From the NCBI GenBank assembly GCA_038396585.1, contig CP121691.1:1984001-2048000 (forward strand): a stretch of 64,000 nucleotides of DNA, given 5' to 3'. The notes under the pieces were generated by a model. The model saw nothing but the letters and a program-made list of their open reading frames with translations, did not search any database and was not told where the DNA came from. The stretch's first letter is position 1. Each line of letters opens with the position of its first letter. Below, piece by piece: positions 53,592-62,878 of the stretch. The stretch comes from Vallitaleaceae bacterium 9-2 (GTDB lineage: Bacteria > Bacillota > Clostridia > Lachnospirales > Vallitaleaceae). A program made the position numbers and the translations under genes.

Positions 53592-53629
53592 AAAAAAGAC
53601 AATGCTAAGCTTCTAGCATTGTCTTTTTT
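53592..53629. terminator. Bidirectional terminator between the ABC operon and ilvB
   Basis: A 16-bp perfect stem (53592-53607 with 53614-53629, loop AGCTTC) with an A-run on one side and a T-run on the other. It ends the ABC operon on the plus strand and the ilv operon on the minus strand. Confidence 0.95.
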
Positions 53630-53640
53630 ATGATTAAATA

Positions 53641-55296
53641 TTATTCTGTCATCAACTCATCAATTGCAGCTCCTGGTGCAACCATAGGATAAACCATTTC
53701 ATCCTTATGAATCAAACAATTAATAATCACAGGACCATCGATTGCAAGAGCCTCTTTTAACTTATCTTCAACCTCTTCTTTTGTACTAATTGTGACGCAA
53801 GACACTCCAAAGGCATCTGCCAGGCTGTCATAATTAATATCATCAAGGTGTGTAAATGAATAGCGTTGATCATAGAATATCGTCTGCCATTGACGCACCA
53901 TACCCAACACACTATTATTCAGCACAAGTACTTTGATTGGCAATTTGTATCTTGCTGCAGTAATCATCTCGTTAAGGTTCATACGAAAACTTCCATCACC
54001 CGCAATATTAACAACTGTTTTATCCATATTTCCCGCTTGTACACCTAATGCGGCTCCTGTACCATATCCCATGGTTCCAAGACCACCTGAAGTTATAAAA
54101 TACCTCGGGTCTTTAAATCGATAGTATTGAGCTGCCCACATTTGATGCTGTCCAACTTCAGTAGTGATTATTGCATCGCCCCCTGTTACTTCATAGAGCT
54201 TTTCAACCGCGTATTGACCAGTTAATCCTTCTGGATAGACCAATGGATATTTTTTATGAATGGCATGTATTTCCTCCATCCAATCTTCATGTTTTTGCTG
54301 TTCAAGTTTGCTATTTAATGCTGTAAGAACTTCCTTGACATCTCCAATAATATCTTGATCCACATTAACATTTTTGTTGATTTCTGCCGGATCAATATCG
54401 ATGTGTATAACTTTTGCATGGGGAGCAAACTTTGCCGTATCACCTGTGACACGATCACTAAAGCGTGCACCAACTGCAATAAGCAAGTCACATTTTTGTA
54501 CACCGATATTGGATGCTTTGGTTCCATGCATTCCAATCATGCCTGTATAAAATGGATGCTGTCCAGGGAATCCACCCATCCCCATCAAACTACAGGTAAC
54601 GGGTGCGTGAATTTTTTCAGCAAATTCGACCATTTCATTTTTAGCATCTGAAATAACCACGCCACCACCAGCAAAAATATAAGGTTTTTCTGCTTCATTA
54701 ATCAAACGAATCGCCTCATCCAGGTCAGAACTTTTTAAGGGTTCTGAAGATTTTACGATTGGTATAGGCTGTTGTGGAGTGTAGTTCGCTTTATTTATCG
54801 ACACATCTTTGGGTATATCAATAAGTACCGGTCCCGGGCGCCCTGATTGTGCGATATAAAATGCCTCGCGCACAATATCTGCCAAGTCCTTCACATCTTT
54901 GACAATATAATTATGCTTTGTTACTGGCGCTGTAATTCCAGCAATATCTACCTCTTGAAAGCTATCTCTGCCTAAAAGGCCTACAGGGACATTCCCTGTA
55001 ATCGCCACCATTGGAATTGAATCCATATGCGCTGTTGCAATCCCCGTCACAAGATTGGTCGCTCCCGGTCCTGATGTTGCGATACAAACACCTACCTTGC
55101 CAGTAGAGCGCGCATACCCATCAGCCGCATGAGAAGCTCCTTGCTCATGGGATGTTAAAATATGTTGAAAATGGTCGAGCTGACGATATATTTCATCATA
55201 TATATAAAGAACCGCACCTCCGGGAAACCCGAAAATAGTATCGACGCCCTGTTCTTTTAAACATTCTAATAGTATCTGAGACCCTGTTAATTCCAT
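53641..55296 (-). CDS. ilvB: Acetolactate synthase, large (catalytic) subunit
   Basis: TDP enzyme that condenses two pyruvates to acetolactate (valine/leucine) or pyruvate and 2-oxobutyrate to acetohydroxybutyrate (isoleucine). The 551 residues show GVDTIFGFPGGAVLYIYDEI, the catalytic Glu in SHEQGASHAADGYA, RDSFQEVDI, the TPP motif IAGDGSFRMNLNEMITAARY, and LVLNNSVLGMVRQWQ. AAGGAGG precedes the ATG. It is the last gene of the operon although its small subunit, ilvN, is the first, about 6 kb away. Confidence 0.97.
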   Translation of the reverse strand: MELTGSQILLECLKEQGVDTIFGFPGGAVLYIYDEIYRQLDHFQHILTSHEQGASHAADGYARSTGKVGVCIATSGPGATNLVTGIATAHMDSIPMVAITGNVPVGLLGRDSFQEVDIAGITAPVTKHNYIVKDVKDLADIVREAFYIAQSGRPGPVLIDIPKDVSINKANYTPQQPIPIVKSSEPLKSSDLDEAIRLINEAEKPYIFAGGGVVISDAKNEMVEFAEKIHAPVTCSLMGMGGFPGQHPFYTGMIGMHGTKASNIGVQKCDLLIAVGARFSDRVTGDTAKFAPHAKVIHIDIDPAEINKNVNVDQDIIGDVKEVLTALNSKLEQQKHEDWMEEIHAIHKKYPLVYPEGLTGQYAVEKLYEVTGGDAIITTEVGQHQMWAAQYYRFKDPRYFITSGGLGTMGYGTGAALGVQAGNMDKTVVNIAGDGSFRMNLNEMITAARYKLPIKVLVLNNSVLGMVRQWQTIFYDQRYSFTHLDDINYDSLADAFGVSCVTISTKEEVEDKLKEALAIDGPVIINCLIHKDEMVYPMVAPGAAIDELMTE

Positions 55297-55309
55297 AAGC
55301 GTTCCTCCT

Positions 55310-56968
55310 TTATTTAAGTACAGCTCCTGTGCTAGCTGACGTTACAAGCTTAGCATATCTTGCAACATAACCCGTTTTAATTTTTGGTTCCAAAGGAACA
55401 AAAGTTTTACGGCGCTCTGATAATTCTTCATCGCTTACTTCAAGTTCAATCGAGTTATTCAAAATATCAATGCTTATCATATCACCTTCAACAACTAGAC
55501 CAATATTTCCCCCTTCTGCTGCTTCAGGAGATACATGACCTATAGCCGCTCCACGTGTTGCACCACTAAAGCGTCCATCGGTAATAAGTGCTACTTTTTT
55601 ATCCAGATGCATTCCTGCAAGTGCTGACGTCGGAGATAACATTTCACGCATACCCGGTCCGCCTTTTGGCCCTTCATAACGAATGACCACAACATCGCCT
55701 GCAACAATTTTTTTCGAATAAATTGCATTAATGGCTTCTTCTTCTGAATCAAAAACACGTGCAGGTCCTTTATGTTGAAGCATTTGTTCCGCTACTGCCG
55801 ACTTTTTAACAACACATCCATCAGGTGCAATGTTTCCTCTTAAGACAGCAATACCGCCAGATTGGCTATATGGATTATCTATTGGACGAATCACATTAGT
55901 ATCTTTATTGATTGCTTTACTGATATTTTTTTCAATCGTTTGTCCATTAACTGTCATCAACGATGTATCCACTAGTTCTTTTTTAGCTAATTCTTTTATA
56001 ACTGCTTGAATTCCACCAGCCGCATATAAATCTTGTATATGATACGGACCTGCCGGAGCTAATTTACATAGATTCGGTGTAACTTGACTGATCTCATTTG
56101 CCATGGCAAGGTCAAGCTTAACCCCTGCCTCATAGGCAATTGCTGGTAAATGCAGCATGGTATTGGTTGAACATCCCAGCGCCATATCCACTGTCAACGC
56201 ATTGCGAAAAGCTTCTGATGTCATGATGTCCCTAGGACGAATATTTTTTTCAAACATTTCCATGACTTTCATTCCGGCTGTTTTAGCCAAGCGAACACGT
56301 TCTGCATAAACTGCCGGAATGGTTCCATTGCCCGGTAATCCCATACCGATAACTTCTGTTAAGCAGTTCATGGAATTTGCCGTAAACATTCCTGAACACG
56401 AACCACATGTTGGACAGGCATTATTTTCACACTCGAGTACCTCTTCTTCATCTATGAGTCCTGCTTTATAAGAACCTACCGCTTCAAAAACCGAATTAAG
56501 GTCTAGATGCTTACCATCCTTTTCAAGCGACAACATCGCCCCACCACTTACGATGACCGTAGGAATATTAACTCTAGCCGCTGCCATAAGCATACCAGGT
56601 ACCACTTTGTCACAATTTGGCACCATAACTAGGGCATCAAACCCATGGGCTAATGCCATGGTTTCAATGGAATCTGCGATGAGTTCTCTTGAAACTAAAG
56701 AATAGTGCATTCCTTTATGTCCCATTGCAATGCCATCACATACGGCAATTGCAGGAAACTGTGCTGGCGTCCCTCCTGCCATAGTAACACCGGTTTTAAC
56801 CGCATTAACAATCGTCTCTAAATGAATATGTCCTGGGACAATGTCATTTTGAGAATTGACAATACCAATTAATGGTCTTTTTAATTCTTCATCTGTGTAT
56901 CCCATCGCTTTGAGTAATGAACGATGAGGTGCTCTTTCAATACCTGATTTTATGTGATCACTATTCAT
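55310..56968 (-). CDS. ilvD: Dihydroxy-acid dehydratase
   Basis: Iron-sulfur dehydratase, third step of valine and isoleucine synthesis. The 552-residue enzyme shows the cluster ligands in NCDKVVPGM and [19 protein letters not shown], plus [47 protein letters not shown] and [18 protein letters not shown] precedes the ATG. The gap to ilvB is 13 bases and to leuB 14 bases. Confidence 0.97.
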   Translation of the reverse strand: MNSDHIKSGIERAPHRSLLKAMGYTDEELKRPLIGIVNSQNDIVPGHIHLETIVNAVKTGVTMAGGTPAQFPAIAVCDGIAMGHKGMHYSLVSRELIADSIETMALAHGFDALVMVPNCDKVVPGMLMAAARVNIPTVIVSGGAMLSLEKDGKHLDLNSVFEAVGSYKAGLIDEEEVLECENNACPTCGSCSGMFTANSMNCLTEVIGMGLPGNGTIPAVYAERVRLAKTAGMKVMEMFEKNIRPRDIMTSEAFRNALTVDMALGCSTNTMLHLPAIAYEAGVKLDLAMANEISQVTPNLCKLAPAGPYHIQDLYAAGGIQAVIKELAKKELVDTSLMTVNGQTIEKNISKAINKDTNVIRPIDNPYSQSGGIAVLRGNIAPDGCVVKKSAVAEQMLQHKGPARVFDSEEEAINAIYSKKIVAGDVVVIRYEGPKGGPGMREMLSPTSALAGMHLDKKVALITDGRFSGATRGAAIGHVSPEAAEGGNIGLVVEGDMISIDILNNSIELEVSDEELSERRKTFVPLEPKIKTGYVARYAKLVTSASTGAVLK

Positions 56969-56982
56969 CTAAAAACCTCCAT

Positions 56983-58053
56983 TTAGATTTCTGCGCAAAT
57001 TAAGCGGCCCATTTCTTTCGTTCCAACAAGCTTGCCACCTTCACTCATTATATCGCCTGTACGATATCCTGCTGCAAGTACCCGTTCAACAGCCTTTTCA
57101 ATTGCAAGCGCTTCTGCTTCCAAATCAAAGGAATAGCGTAACATCATCGCCATTGATAAAACGGTTGCAATTGGGTTCGCTTTGTCTTGTCCTGCAATAT
57201 CCGGTGCAGAGCCATGAATTGGTTCATACATACCTATCTTTGTTTCTCCAAGAGAAGCCGAAGGCAACATTCCAATAGAGCCTGTAATCATACTTGCTTC
57301 ATCCGATAAAATATCTCCAAACATATTCCCCGTAACAATGGTATCAAACTGTTTAGGGTTAATGACCAGTTGCATTGCAGCATTATCTACATATAGATGA
57401 TTTAATTCGACTTCTGGATAATCTTTGGCTACTTCGAGAACAACTTTTCTCCATAGTCTTGAATTTTCTAATACATTGGCCTTATCTACACTGGTTAATT
57501 TTTTTCCACGTTTCATAGCAATGTCAAAGGCATTGCGTGCAATACGTTCAACTTCTTTTTCTGAATACATCATCGTATCATAAGAGAAGGCACCATTTTC
57601 ACCTGTTCCTTGACCACGTTCTCCAAAATATATTCCACCGGTTAACTCACGCACAACCATGATATCAAGTCCTTCACCGATGATTTCATCTTTTATTGGG
57701 CATGCTGCTTGTAATTCTTTATACATAACTGCAGGACGCAAATTTGCATAAAGGCCAAGTGCACTTCGAAGTCCTAACAACGCTTTTTCAGGACGAAGAT
57801 CTCCTGGCAGATGGTCCCACTGTGGACCTCCAACAGCTCCCAGTATCACAGAATCCGATTTTTTACATACATCAATGGTTTCTTGTGGAAGCGGATGCCC
57901 TGTTGCATCAATTGCTGCGCCTCCTGCAAGAACTTCATCATATGAAAAGGTATGTCCATATTTTTCACCAACAACACCTAATACTTTGATTGCTTGATCA
58001 ACGATATCTGGTCCGATACCATCACCTTTAATAACTGCACATTTAAAATCCAT
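56983..58053 (-). CDS. leuB: 3-Isopropylmalate dehydrogenase (also acts on methylmalate in the citramalate route)
   Basis: NAD-dependent oxidative decarboxylase of 356 residues. The sequence has [52 protein letters not shown], the Lys in [17 protein letters not shown], and [20 protein letters not shown]. In a pathway with CimA it supplies 2-oxobutyrate for isoleucine as well as leucine precursors. AGAGGTAG precedes the ATG. leuC, leuD and leuA are not in the window. Confidence 0.96.
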   Translation of the reverse strand: MDFKCAVIKGDGIGPDIVDQAIKVLGVVGEKYGHTFSYDEVLAGGAAIDATGHPLPQETIDVCKKSDSVILGAVGGPQWDHLPGDLRPEKALLGLRSALGLYANLRPAVMYKELQAACPIKDEIIGEGLDIMVVRELTGGIYFGERGQGTGENGAFSYDTMMYSEKEVERIARNAFDIAMKRGKKLTSVDKANVLENSRLWRKVVLEVAKDYPEVELNHLYVDNAAMQLVINPKQFDTIVTGNMFGDILSDEASMITGSIGMLPSASLGETKIGMYEPIHGSAPDIAGQDKANPIATVLSMAMMLRYSFDLEAEALAIEKAVERVLAAGYRTGDIMSEGGKLVGTKEMGRLICAEI

Positions 58054-58085
58054 TTGTCTACCTCTTTTTCTCTTGATTTATATAT

Positions 58086-59678
58086 TTATATGTATTTTTT
58101 TGCACGTTCTTCCAAGTCACGTAATAATTTGATTTCTATTGAATCAATCAGGGCAATTAAACTGGCATCGATAACGTCCGTCGATACCCCTACCGTTGAC
58201 CACATGGTTTGTCCATCTGAAGATGTTATCAAAACTCTAACTTTGGCCGCCGTTGCATCCTTTGAGTCTAGGACCCTTACCTTATAGTCTGTTAACTGAA
58301 CTTTTTTCAAATTCGGATAAAATGACTCCAATGCAATTCTTAAAGCCTTATCTAAGGCATTAACCGGTCCATCACCTTCTGCAGCACTAATTTTCATCTC
58401 ACCTTCTACCGCCACTTTTACAATAGCATATGCACTAAAGTTTTCATCAGCCGAAGGTTTTTCTCCCATAATCTTAAAATACTTCAATTCAAAAAACGGC
58501 TTGTATTTTCCAAGTTCCTTACGAATAATCAGTTCGAAAGTACTCTCTGCCCCTTCAAATTGATAGCCTTCATGCTCCAGTTCCTTTAATCTTTGCATTA
58601 AATCCGAAGTTTCCGGTGAATCTTTTGCGATATCCGGAACAATCTTTTGCACTTTTTTTAGCAATAGACTACGTCCAGCGACTTCGCTCATCAAAAATCG
58701 ACGCGTATTTCCAATCACTTCAGGCGATAGGTGTTCAAAACTATTCGCATTTTTATTAATGCCGTCAATATGCATACCGCCTTTATGTGTAAAGGCATTT
58801 TTCCCAACAAAGCCCATACTCGGATTAAGGATAATGTTCGCTGTCTCAGCAATATAACGCGCAACAGACGTCAGATTTTCTATATTTTCTTCTGGTACAC
58901 ATGTATACCCTTGTTTTACCTGCAAATTTCCAATGACTGTTGATAGATTTGCATTCCCACATCGTTCACCAAAGCCGATGAAAGTCCCTTGAACTTGCGT
59001 CGCACCTGCTTCGACAGCCATGATTGAATTGGCAACTGCCGTTCCACAGTCATCATGACAGTGAATGCCTACATTCACATCGATTTTTGATACAACGTCT
59101 CGTGTAATCTTTTGAATGTCTAAGGGTGATGTACCTCCATTCGTATCACATAAAACAATACTTTCAACTCCCGATTTAGCCGCTGTAACGAGTGTTAATA
59201 GCGCATATTCTTTGTTGCTTTTATATCCATCAAAAAAATGTTCTGCATCAAACACAACTTTTTTTCCCTGTTCATTCATGTAGATAATCGTATCTTCAAT
59301 CATTTTTAGGTTTTCGTCCAAAGTTGTATTAATAATATCGGACACATGAAAATCCCAAGCCTTACCAAATATAGCTACATATTCAGTTTCTGCTTCTAAT
59401 AAGGATTGAATATTTCTATCCTCTTCCACCTTAATATTTTTCCTTCGGGTACTTCCAAAAGCAACAAGCTTGGCTTGTTTTAACTGGATATTTTTCATTT
59501 CAGCAAAAAATTCTAAATCCTTGGGATTTGACCCAGGGTTACCCGCTTCAATAAACGGAACACCAAATTCATCAAGGGCCTTGACAATACCTATTTTATC
59601 TAATACGGAAAAAGATATTCCTTCACCTTGTGCTCCATCACGCAATGTTGAATCATATATCTCTATATATTTTCCCAC
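58086..59678 (-). CDS. cimA: Citramalate synthase
   Basis: Condenses pyruvate and acetyl-CoA to (R)-citramalate, the threonine-independent start of isoleucine synthesis. About 530 residues: a DRE-TIM barrel (IYDSTLRDGAQGEGISFSVL; IVLCDTNGGTSPLDI; HCHDDCGTAVANSIMAVEAG; GTFIGFGERCGNANLSTVIG), a helical linker region, and a LeuA-dimer-type allosteric domain from about residue 400. Start: the GTG at 59678 lies 9 bases after AAGGAG; the in-frame TTG at 59687 abuts that site and is rejected. It is preceded by a hairpin-T element after ilvC. Confidence 0.95.
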   Translation of the reverse strand: MGKYIEIYDSTLRDGAQGEGISFSVLDKIGIVKALDEFGVPFIEAGNPGSNPKDLEFFAEMKNIQLKQAKLVAFGSTRRKNIKVEEDRNIQSLLEAETEYVAIFGKAWDFHVSDIINTTLDENLKMIEDTIIYMNEQGKKVVFDAEHFFDGYKSNKEYALLTLVTAAKSGVESIVLCDTNGGTSPLDIQKITRDVVSKIDVNVGIHCHDDCGTAVANSIMAVEAGATQVQGTFIGFGERCGNANLSTVIGNLQVKQGYTCVPEENIENLTSVARYIAETANIILNPSMGFVGKNAFTHKGGMHIDGINKNANSFEHLSPEVIGNTRRFLMSEVAGRSLLLKKVQKIVPDIAKDSPETSDLMQRLKELEHEGYQFEGAESTFELIIRKELGKYKPFFELKYFKIMGEKPSADENFSAYAIVKVAVEGEMKISAAEGDGPVNALDKALRIALESFYPNLKKVQLTDYKVRVLDSKDATAAKVRVLITSSDGQTMWSTVGVSTDVIDASLIALIDSIEIKLLRDLEERAKKYI

Positions 59679-59703
59679 TCTGATCAACTCCTTATTTTTT
59701 TAC

Positions 59704-59737
59704 AAAAGGATACCACATTGTATTATGGTATCCTTTT
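59704..59737 (-). terminator. Internal terminator-like hairpin between ilvC and cimA
   Basis: AAAAGGATACCA / TGGTATCCTTTT, 12 perfect pairs with a 10-base loop; on the minus strand it is followed by TTTTG and a short A/T stretch. It lies inside the operon, so it probably trims expression of the later genes or stabilises the ilvNC message. Confidence 0.65.
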
Positions 59738-59753
59738 TAAAAAGAATGATTGT

Positions 59754-60743
59754 TTACTTCATCCAACTCATCATTTTACGTAATTCGGCACCAACTTGTT
59801 CAACTTGCATTTCTGATTCCATACGTCGTCTTGCCTTTAACGAAGGCTTACCTGCTTTATTTTCAAGAATCCAGCGATTTGCAAAGGTTCCATCTTGAAT
59901 TTCTGAAAGTACTTTTTTCATTTCTTTTTTAGTATCTTCTGTAATAATACGTTTTCCAATAGAATAATCTCCAAATTCTGCTGTATCTGAAATTGAATAA
60001 CGCATAAAGCTTAAGCCACCTTGAACAACAAGATCAATAATTAGCTTCATCTCATGAACACACTCAAAGTAAGCACTTTCTGGTTGGTATCCTGCTTCAA
60101 CCAACGTCTCAAATCCGGCTTTCATTAATTCAGAAACTCCACCACATAGTACAGCTTGCTCTCCAAAAAGGTCTGTCTCTGTTTCTTCCTTAAATGTTGT
60201 CTCCAATATACCCGCTCGGGCTCCACCGATTCCAGCCGCATAAGCTAAAGCTTTAGCTTGGGCATTACCTGATGCATCTTGATGTACTGCGATTAAGCAA
60301 GGAACACCTTTTCCTTCTTCATATTGATATCTTACTGTATGTCCAGGTCCTTTGGGAGCTACCATAAACACATCAACATCAGTTGGAGGTACAATTTGAT
60401 TAAAATGAATATTAAATCCATGTGCAAACACCAAAGAGTTACCTGCTTCAAGGTTTGGAGCAATGCTTTCTTTGTAAACTTCGGCTTGTGTTTCGTCTGG
60501 TAATAAAACCATGACAATATCTGCTTGCTTTGCTGCGTCAGCAGCTACGGCAACACTTAATCCATCTTTTTGTGCAATCGCCCATGATTTACTTCCTTCA
60601 TATAATCCAACGACAACATTAACACCTGAATCCTTTAAGTTTCTTGCATGTGCATGTCCTTGAGAGCCGTAACCAATAATTGCTACTGTCTTTCCGCTTA
60701 ATAAGTCTAAATTACAATCACTTTCATAAAACATTTTTGCCAT
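59754..60743 (-). CDS. ilvC: Ketol-acid reductoisomerase, class I
   Basis: Second step of valine and isoleucine synthesis, NADPH-linked alkyl migration and reduction. The 329-residue class I enzyme shows [20 protein letters not shown] (NAD(P) fold), the selectivity loop [10 protein letters not shown] with the Ser residues typical of NADPH forms, [22 protein letters not shown] and the Mg-binding helix [22 protein letters not shown] precedes the ATG. It follows ilvN by 30 bases. Confidence 0.98.
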   Translation of the reverse strand: MAKMFYESDCNLDLLSGKTVAIIGYGSQGHAHARNLKDSGVNVVVGLYEGSKSWAIAQKDGLSVAVAADAAKQADIVMVLLPDETQAEVYKESIAPNLEAGNSLVFAHGFNIHFNQIVPPTDVDVFMVAPKGPGHTVRYQYEEGKGVPCLIAVHQDASGNAQAKALAYAAGIGGARAGILETTFKEETETDLFGEQAVLCGGVSELMKAGFETLVEAGYQPESAYFECVHEMKLIIDLVVQGGLSFMRYSISDTAEFGDYSIGKRIITEDTKKEMKKVLSEIQDGTFANRWILENKAGKPSLKARRRMESEMQVEQVGAELRKMMSWMK

Positions 60744-60773
60744 TCTTTTATCCTCCGTTAATCTTTTTTTTGC

Positions 60774-61274
60774 TTATAATTCTTCTTTTATATCTGCATT
60801 GCCTTTTTGTAATGCGATAATTCCGGTACGAGTCATTTCTTTAATATTAAAAGGCTCGACCATCTTTAAGAACGTATCAATTTCATCTTTTTCACCTGTA
60901 ATCTCTACCGTCAATGCTTCTGTTGCCACATCAACAATTGTAGCATCAAACAAATCAATAATGCCTACCACTTCAATACGTGTATCACTGGATGCTTCAA
61001 TCTTAACCAAAGCTAATTCACTACATACCGCAAGATTTTGTGGAAGTTCTTTTATGTATAAAACATCATGGAGTTTATCCAACTGCTTTATAATCTGATC
61101 AATAATTTGATCGTCTCCCCTTGCTACAATGGTCATCCTTGACATTTCAGGATGTTCGGTTTCTCCAACAGATAGGCTGTCAATATTATAACCTCTTCGA
61201 CTAAATAAACCAACGACACGACTTAACACACCAGAATGATTGCTCACTAATACCGATAATACATGTCTATGCAT
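60774..61274 (-). CDS. ilvN: Acetolactate synthase, small (regulatory) subunit
   Basis: A 166-residue regulatory subunit that mediates valine feedback on IlvB. The N-terminal ACT domain (HVLSVLVSNHSGVLSRVVGL, then GYNIDSLSVGETEHPEMSRM) is complete and the C-terminal ACT-like half follows (RIEVVGIIDLFDATIVDVAT). AGGAGG lies 6 bases before the ATG. It is the first gene of the ilv operon, separated from ilvB by four genes. Confidence 0.97.
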   Translation of the reverse strand: MHRHVLSVLVSNHSGVLSRVVGLFSRRGYNIDSLSVGETEHPEMSRMTIVARGDDQIIDQIIKQLDKLHDVLYIKELPQNLAVCSELALVKIEASSDTRIEVVGIIDLFDATIVDVATEALTVEITGEKDEIDTFLKMVEPFNIKEMTRTGIIALQKGNADIKEEL

Positions 61275-61424
61275 AGTTTCCTCCTTCTACGGTCTCCCGT
61301 TATATAATATCTCCATTACATTATACACGATAATGCCACCATTTGTATTAATATTTCGCCAATTGCAGTGCCGTTTTAGCAACAGATTATTCACGACACA
61401 AGCTAGGATACACTTACTTTTGTT

Positions 61425-61680
61425 AAAACAAACGCCCCTACAGAAAACTACTGTAGGGGCGAAATAACCGCGTTACCACCCTATTTGTCATTAAAAAATG
61501 ACCACTCTTTCAGATTCAAACAAATCCTAGTCTTTAACGGGACATACCGTATTTGCCTAATAACCTTCAGCAAATCTGCTCAAGAGTGATTCTCAACTAT
61601 CATAATATCATCTTACACCATCCGATGACTCTCTTAAATTAGCGGATATATGATTATCTCTTTCAACGCATTTCATATAA
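61425..61680 (-). ncRNA. T-box riboswitch leader of the ilv operon, isoleucine specific
   Basis: Leader RNA sensing uncharged tRNA. On the minus strand the T-box AGGGTGGTAACGCGG lies at 61468-61482, followed by a terminator hairpin (CGCCCCTACAG / CTGTAGGGGCG, 61433-61461) ending in TTTGTTTT. The stem I distal loop contains the GGATGGTG segment. In the stem I internal loop the specifier, just before the CTCTT arm that pairs with AAGAG, reads ATC (61590 to 61588), an isoleucine codon followed by A. The specifier is assigned by hand folding. Confidence 0.92.
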
Positions 61681-61695
61681 AAAATTGTTAGATAC

Positions 61696-61724
61696 ATTGT
61701 AGCAATGTTGTTATGGCTTGTCAA
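61696..61724 (-). promoter_or_regulatory. Promoter of the ilv operon
   Basis: On the minus strand TTGACA (61719-61724), 17-base spacer, TACAAT (61696-61701), just before the T-box stem I. The 538-base region between ilvN and the upstream operon holds this promoter, the T-box and about 150 bases of untranslated leader (61275-61424), in which I see only a possible weak TATAAT at 61320-61325 (minus). Confidence 0.85.
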
Positions 61725-61812
61725 CCTTTAAAAGACAATATTTCAGCATATTTCACCGAACAAATATAATTATTATATATGTAACGCATAACTTAAAGTT
61801 ATGCCAAGGTTT

Positions 61813-62271
61813 TTATTCATTTATTTCGCTTTTGACTTTAATCAGCCCATGGCTATCGACATATACGTCAATGATTTGTTCAACCTCTTCAAACGTCTGT
61901 TTAATGGCACCTGCATCATACAAAAATACTTCTTGTCCTTTATAGGCTTCAATCTCTTGTTCTATCTGATTTAAAGATATTTCTTTGGTTAATGCTTTAT
62001 CCGTATAAATTTTATCTTCATAGACAAAAAATTCGAGATTAAGCGCTTCTTCTGCCTCTTGTTCTATCGCTTCAGATTCTTCATCTTGTGCTTGTTCTTG
62101 AGAATCCTGGGATTCGATCTGTCCACTTGAGTCTTGATTGCCTACATTGCCTTCGCCCCAATCTGTGGAGTTCCAACCAAATCCCAGCAAACTTAAGATG
62201 GCAACCACCATCGCAATACTTGCCCCTTTTAGCCCTAACTTTTTCTTTTTGTTTTCGTCTTTATTTTTCAT
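61813..62271 (-). CDS. Small membrane protein with an ExbD-like extracytoplasmic domain
   Basis: A 152-residue protein: a lysine-rich cytoplasmic start (KNKDENKKKK), one membrane helix (GASIAMVVAILSLLGFGW, about 15-32), an acidic Gln/Glu/Ser linker (about 40-75) and a C-terminal domain (LEFFVYEDKIYTDKALTKEI, then VFLYDAGAIKQTFEEVEQII) that by strand/helix order resembles the ExbD/TolR periplasmic domain. The membrane helix lacks the proton-carrying Asp of ExbD. Start: AAAGGAG lies 6 bases before the ATG at 62271; an in-frame codon at 62331 lies inside the upstream gene and has no site. Third gene of the ExbB/ExbD-like operon (13-base gap). Family unrecognised. Confidence 0.8.
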   Translation of the reverse strand: MKNKDENKKKKLGLKGASIAMVVAILSLLGFGWNSTDWGEGNVGNQDSSGQIESQDSQEQAQDEESEAIEQEAEEALNLEFFVYEDKIYTDKALTKEISLNQIEQEIEAYKGQEVFLYDAGAIKQTFEEVEQIIDVYVDSHGLIKVKSEINE

Positions 62272-62284
62272 GTCATTCTCCTTT

Positions 62285-62878
62285 TTAATAATGTATATAT
62301 TGCATCTTATGTACTTGAACCGATTGCTCATTTTGCTCTATTTCACGAAATACATTCCAAACCAGATTAAAAGCATAATTATAGGTTCCACCTTTATCTT
62401 CCAGCGAAAGCAGCACATATTTAGATTGTTCTTGGTTGTCTGCAATCATTGTTTCAATAAATGTATATATGTCTTGACGCGCTTGTTCTAACGCCGATGG
62501 ATTATTACGAATGCTCAATGGTAAAAAAATATGTGTTGACTCATCATTCATTATAATTTCATGATTTTTTTCTTTATCTATCCAAACATCAATCACAAGA
62601 AATTGTTGTGCCACAAAGTCAAGTTGCTCTAAGCGTTTAGCCGGATCATCACTTTCAATAATCTGGGCAATCTGTGCATTGATCATCTCTTGCTTATTGA
62701 TAAGGTAATCTAACTGCCTTTGTTCTTGATACAAACTATCTTCTAGTACCTGGATTTCATTTTGAGCTTCTTGTTTTTCCATGCTCATCGTAACTAAAAG
62801 ACCAAATAATAAGATTAAAACCACATCGAGCAGCGATGTCAAATCAACAATTTTTTCTCTATTTGTCAGTTTGGTCAT
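62285..62878 (-). CDS. ExbD/TolR-like membrane protein
   Basis: A 197-residue protein with a short cytoplasmic N-terminus, one membrane helix carrying Asp18 (VDLTSLLDVVLILLFGLLVT), a coiled coil (about 36-80) and a C-terminal domain. The helix corresponds to the ExbD/TolR signature in which the Asp carries the proton. The coiled-coil insert between helix and domain is not typical of ExbD. The ATG overlaps the ExbB-like stop by 20 bases and GAGAGGGG lies in that gene, so expression is coupled. In outer-membrane bacteria ExbB/ExbD power TonB; here no TonB or outer membrane is expected. Function unknown. Confidence 0.85.
   Translation of the reverse strand: MTKLTNREKIVDLTSLLDVVLILLFGLLVTMSMEKQEAQNEIQVLEDSLYQEQRQLDYLINKQEMINAQIAQIIESDDPAKRLEQLDFVAQQFLVIDVWIDKEKNHEIIMNDESTHIFLPLSIRNNPSALEQARQDIYTFIETMIADNQEQSKYVLLSLEDKGGTYNYAFNLVWNVFREIEQNEQSVQVHKMQYIHY

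Noticed and set aside
61320-61348. A second promoter between the T-box and ilvN
   Set aside because: A TATAAT exists but no acceptable -35 at 16-18 bases; too weak to call.
61781-61803. Palindrome near the end of the ExbB/ExbD-like operon as a terminator
   Set aside because: The GCATAACTT/AAGTTATGC inverted repeat has no T-run on either strand, so it was not called a terminator; it may still be a weak structure.
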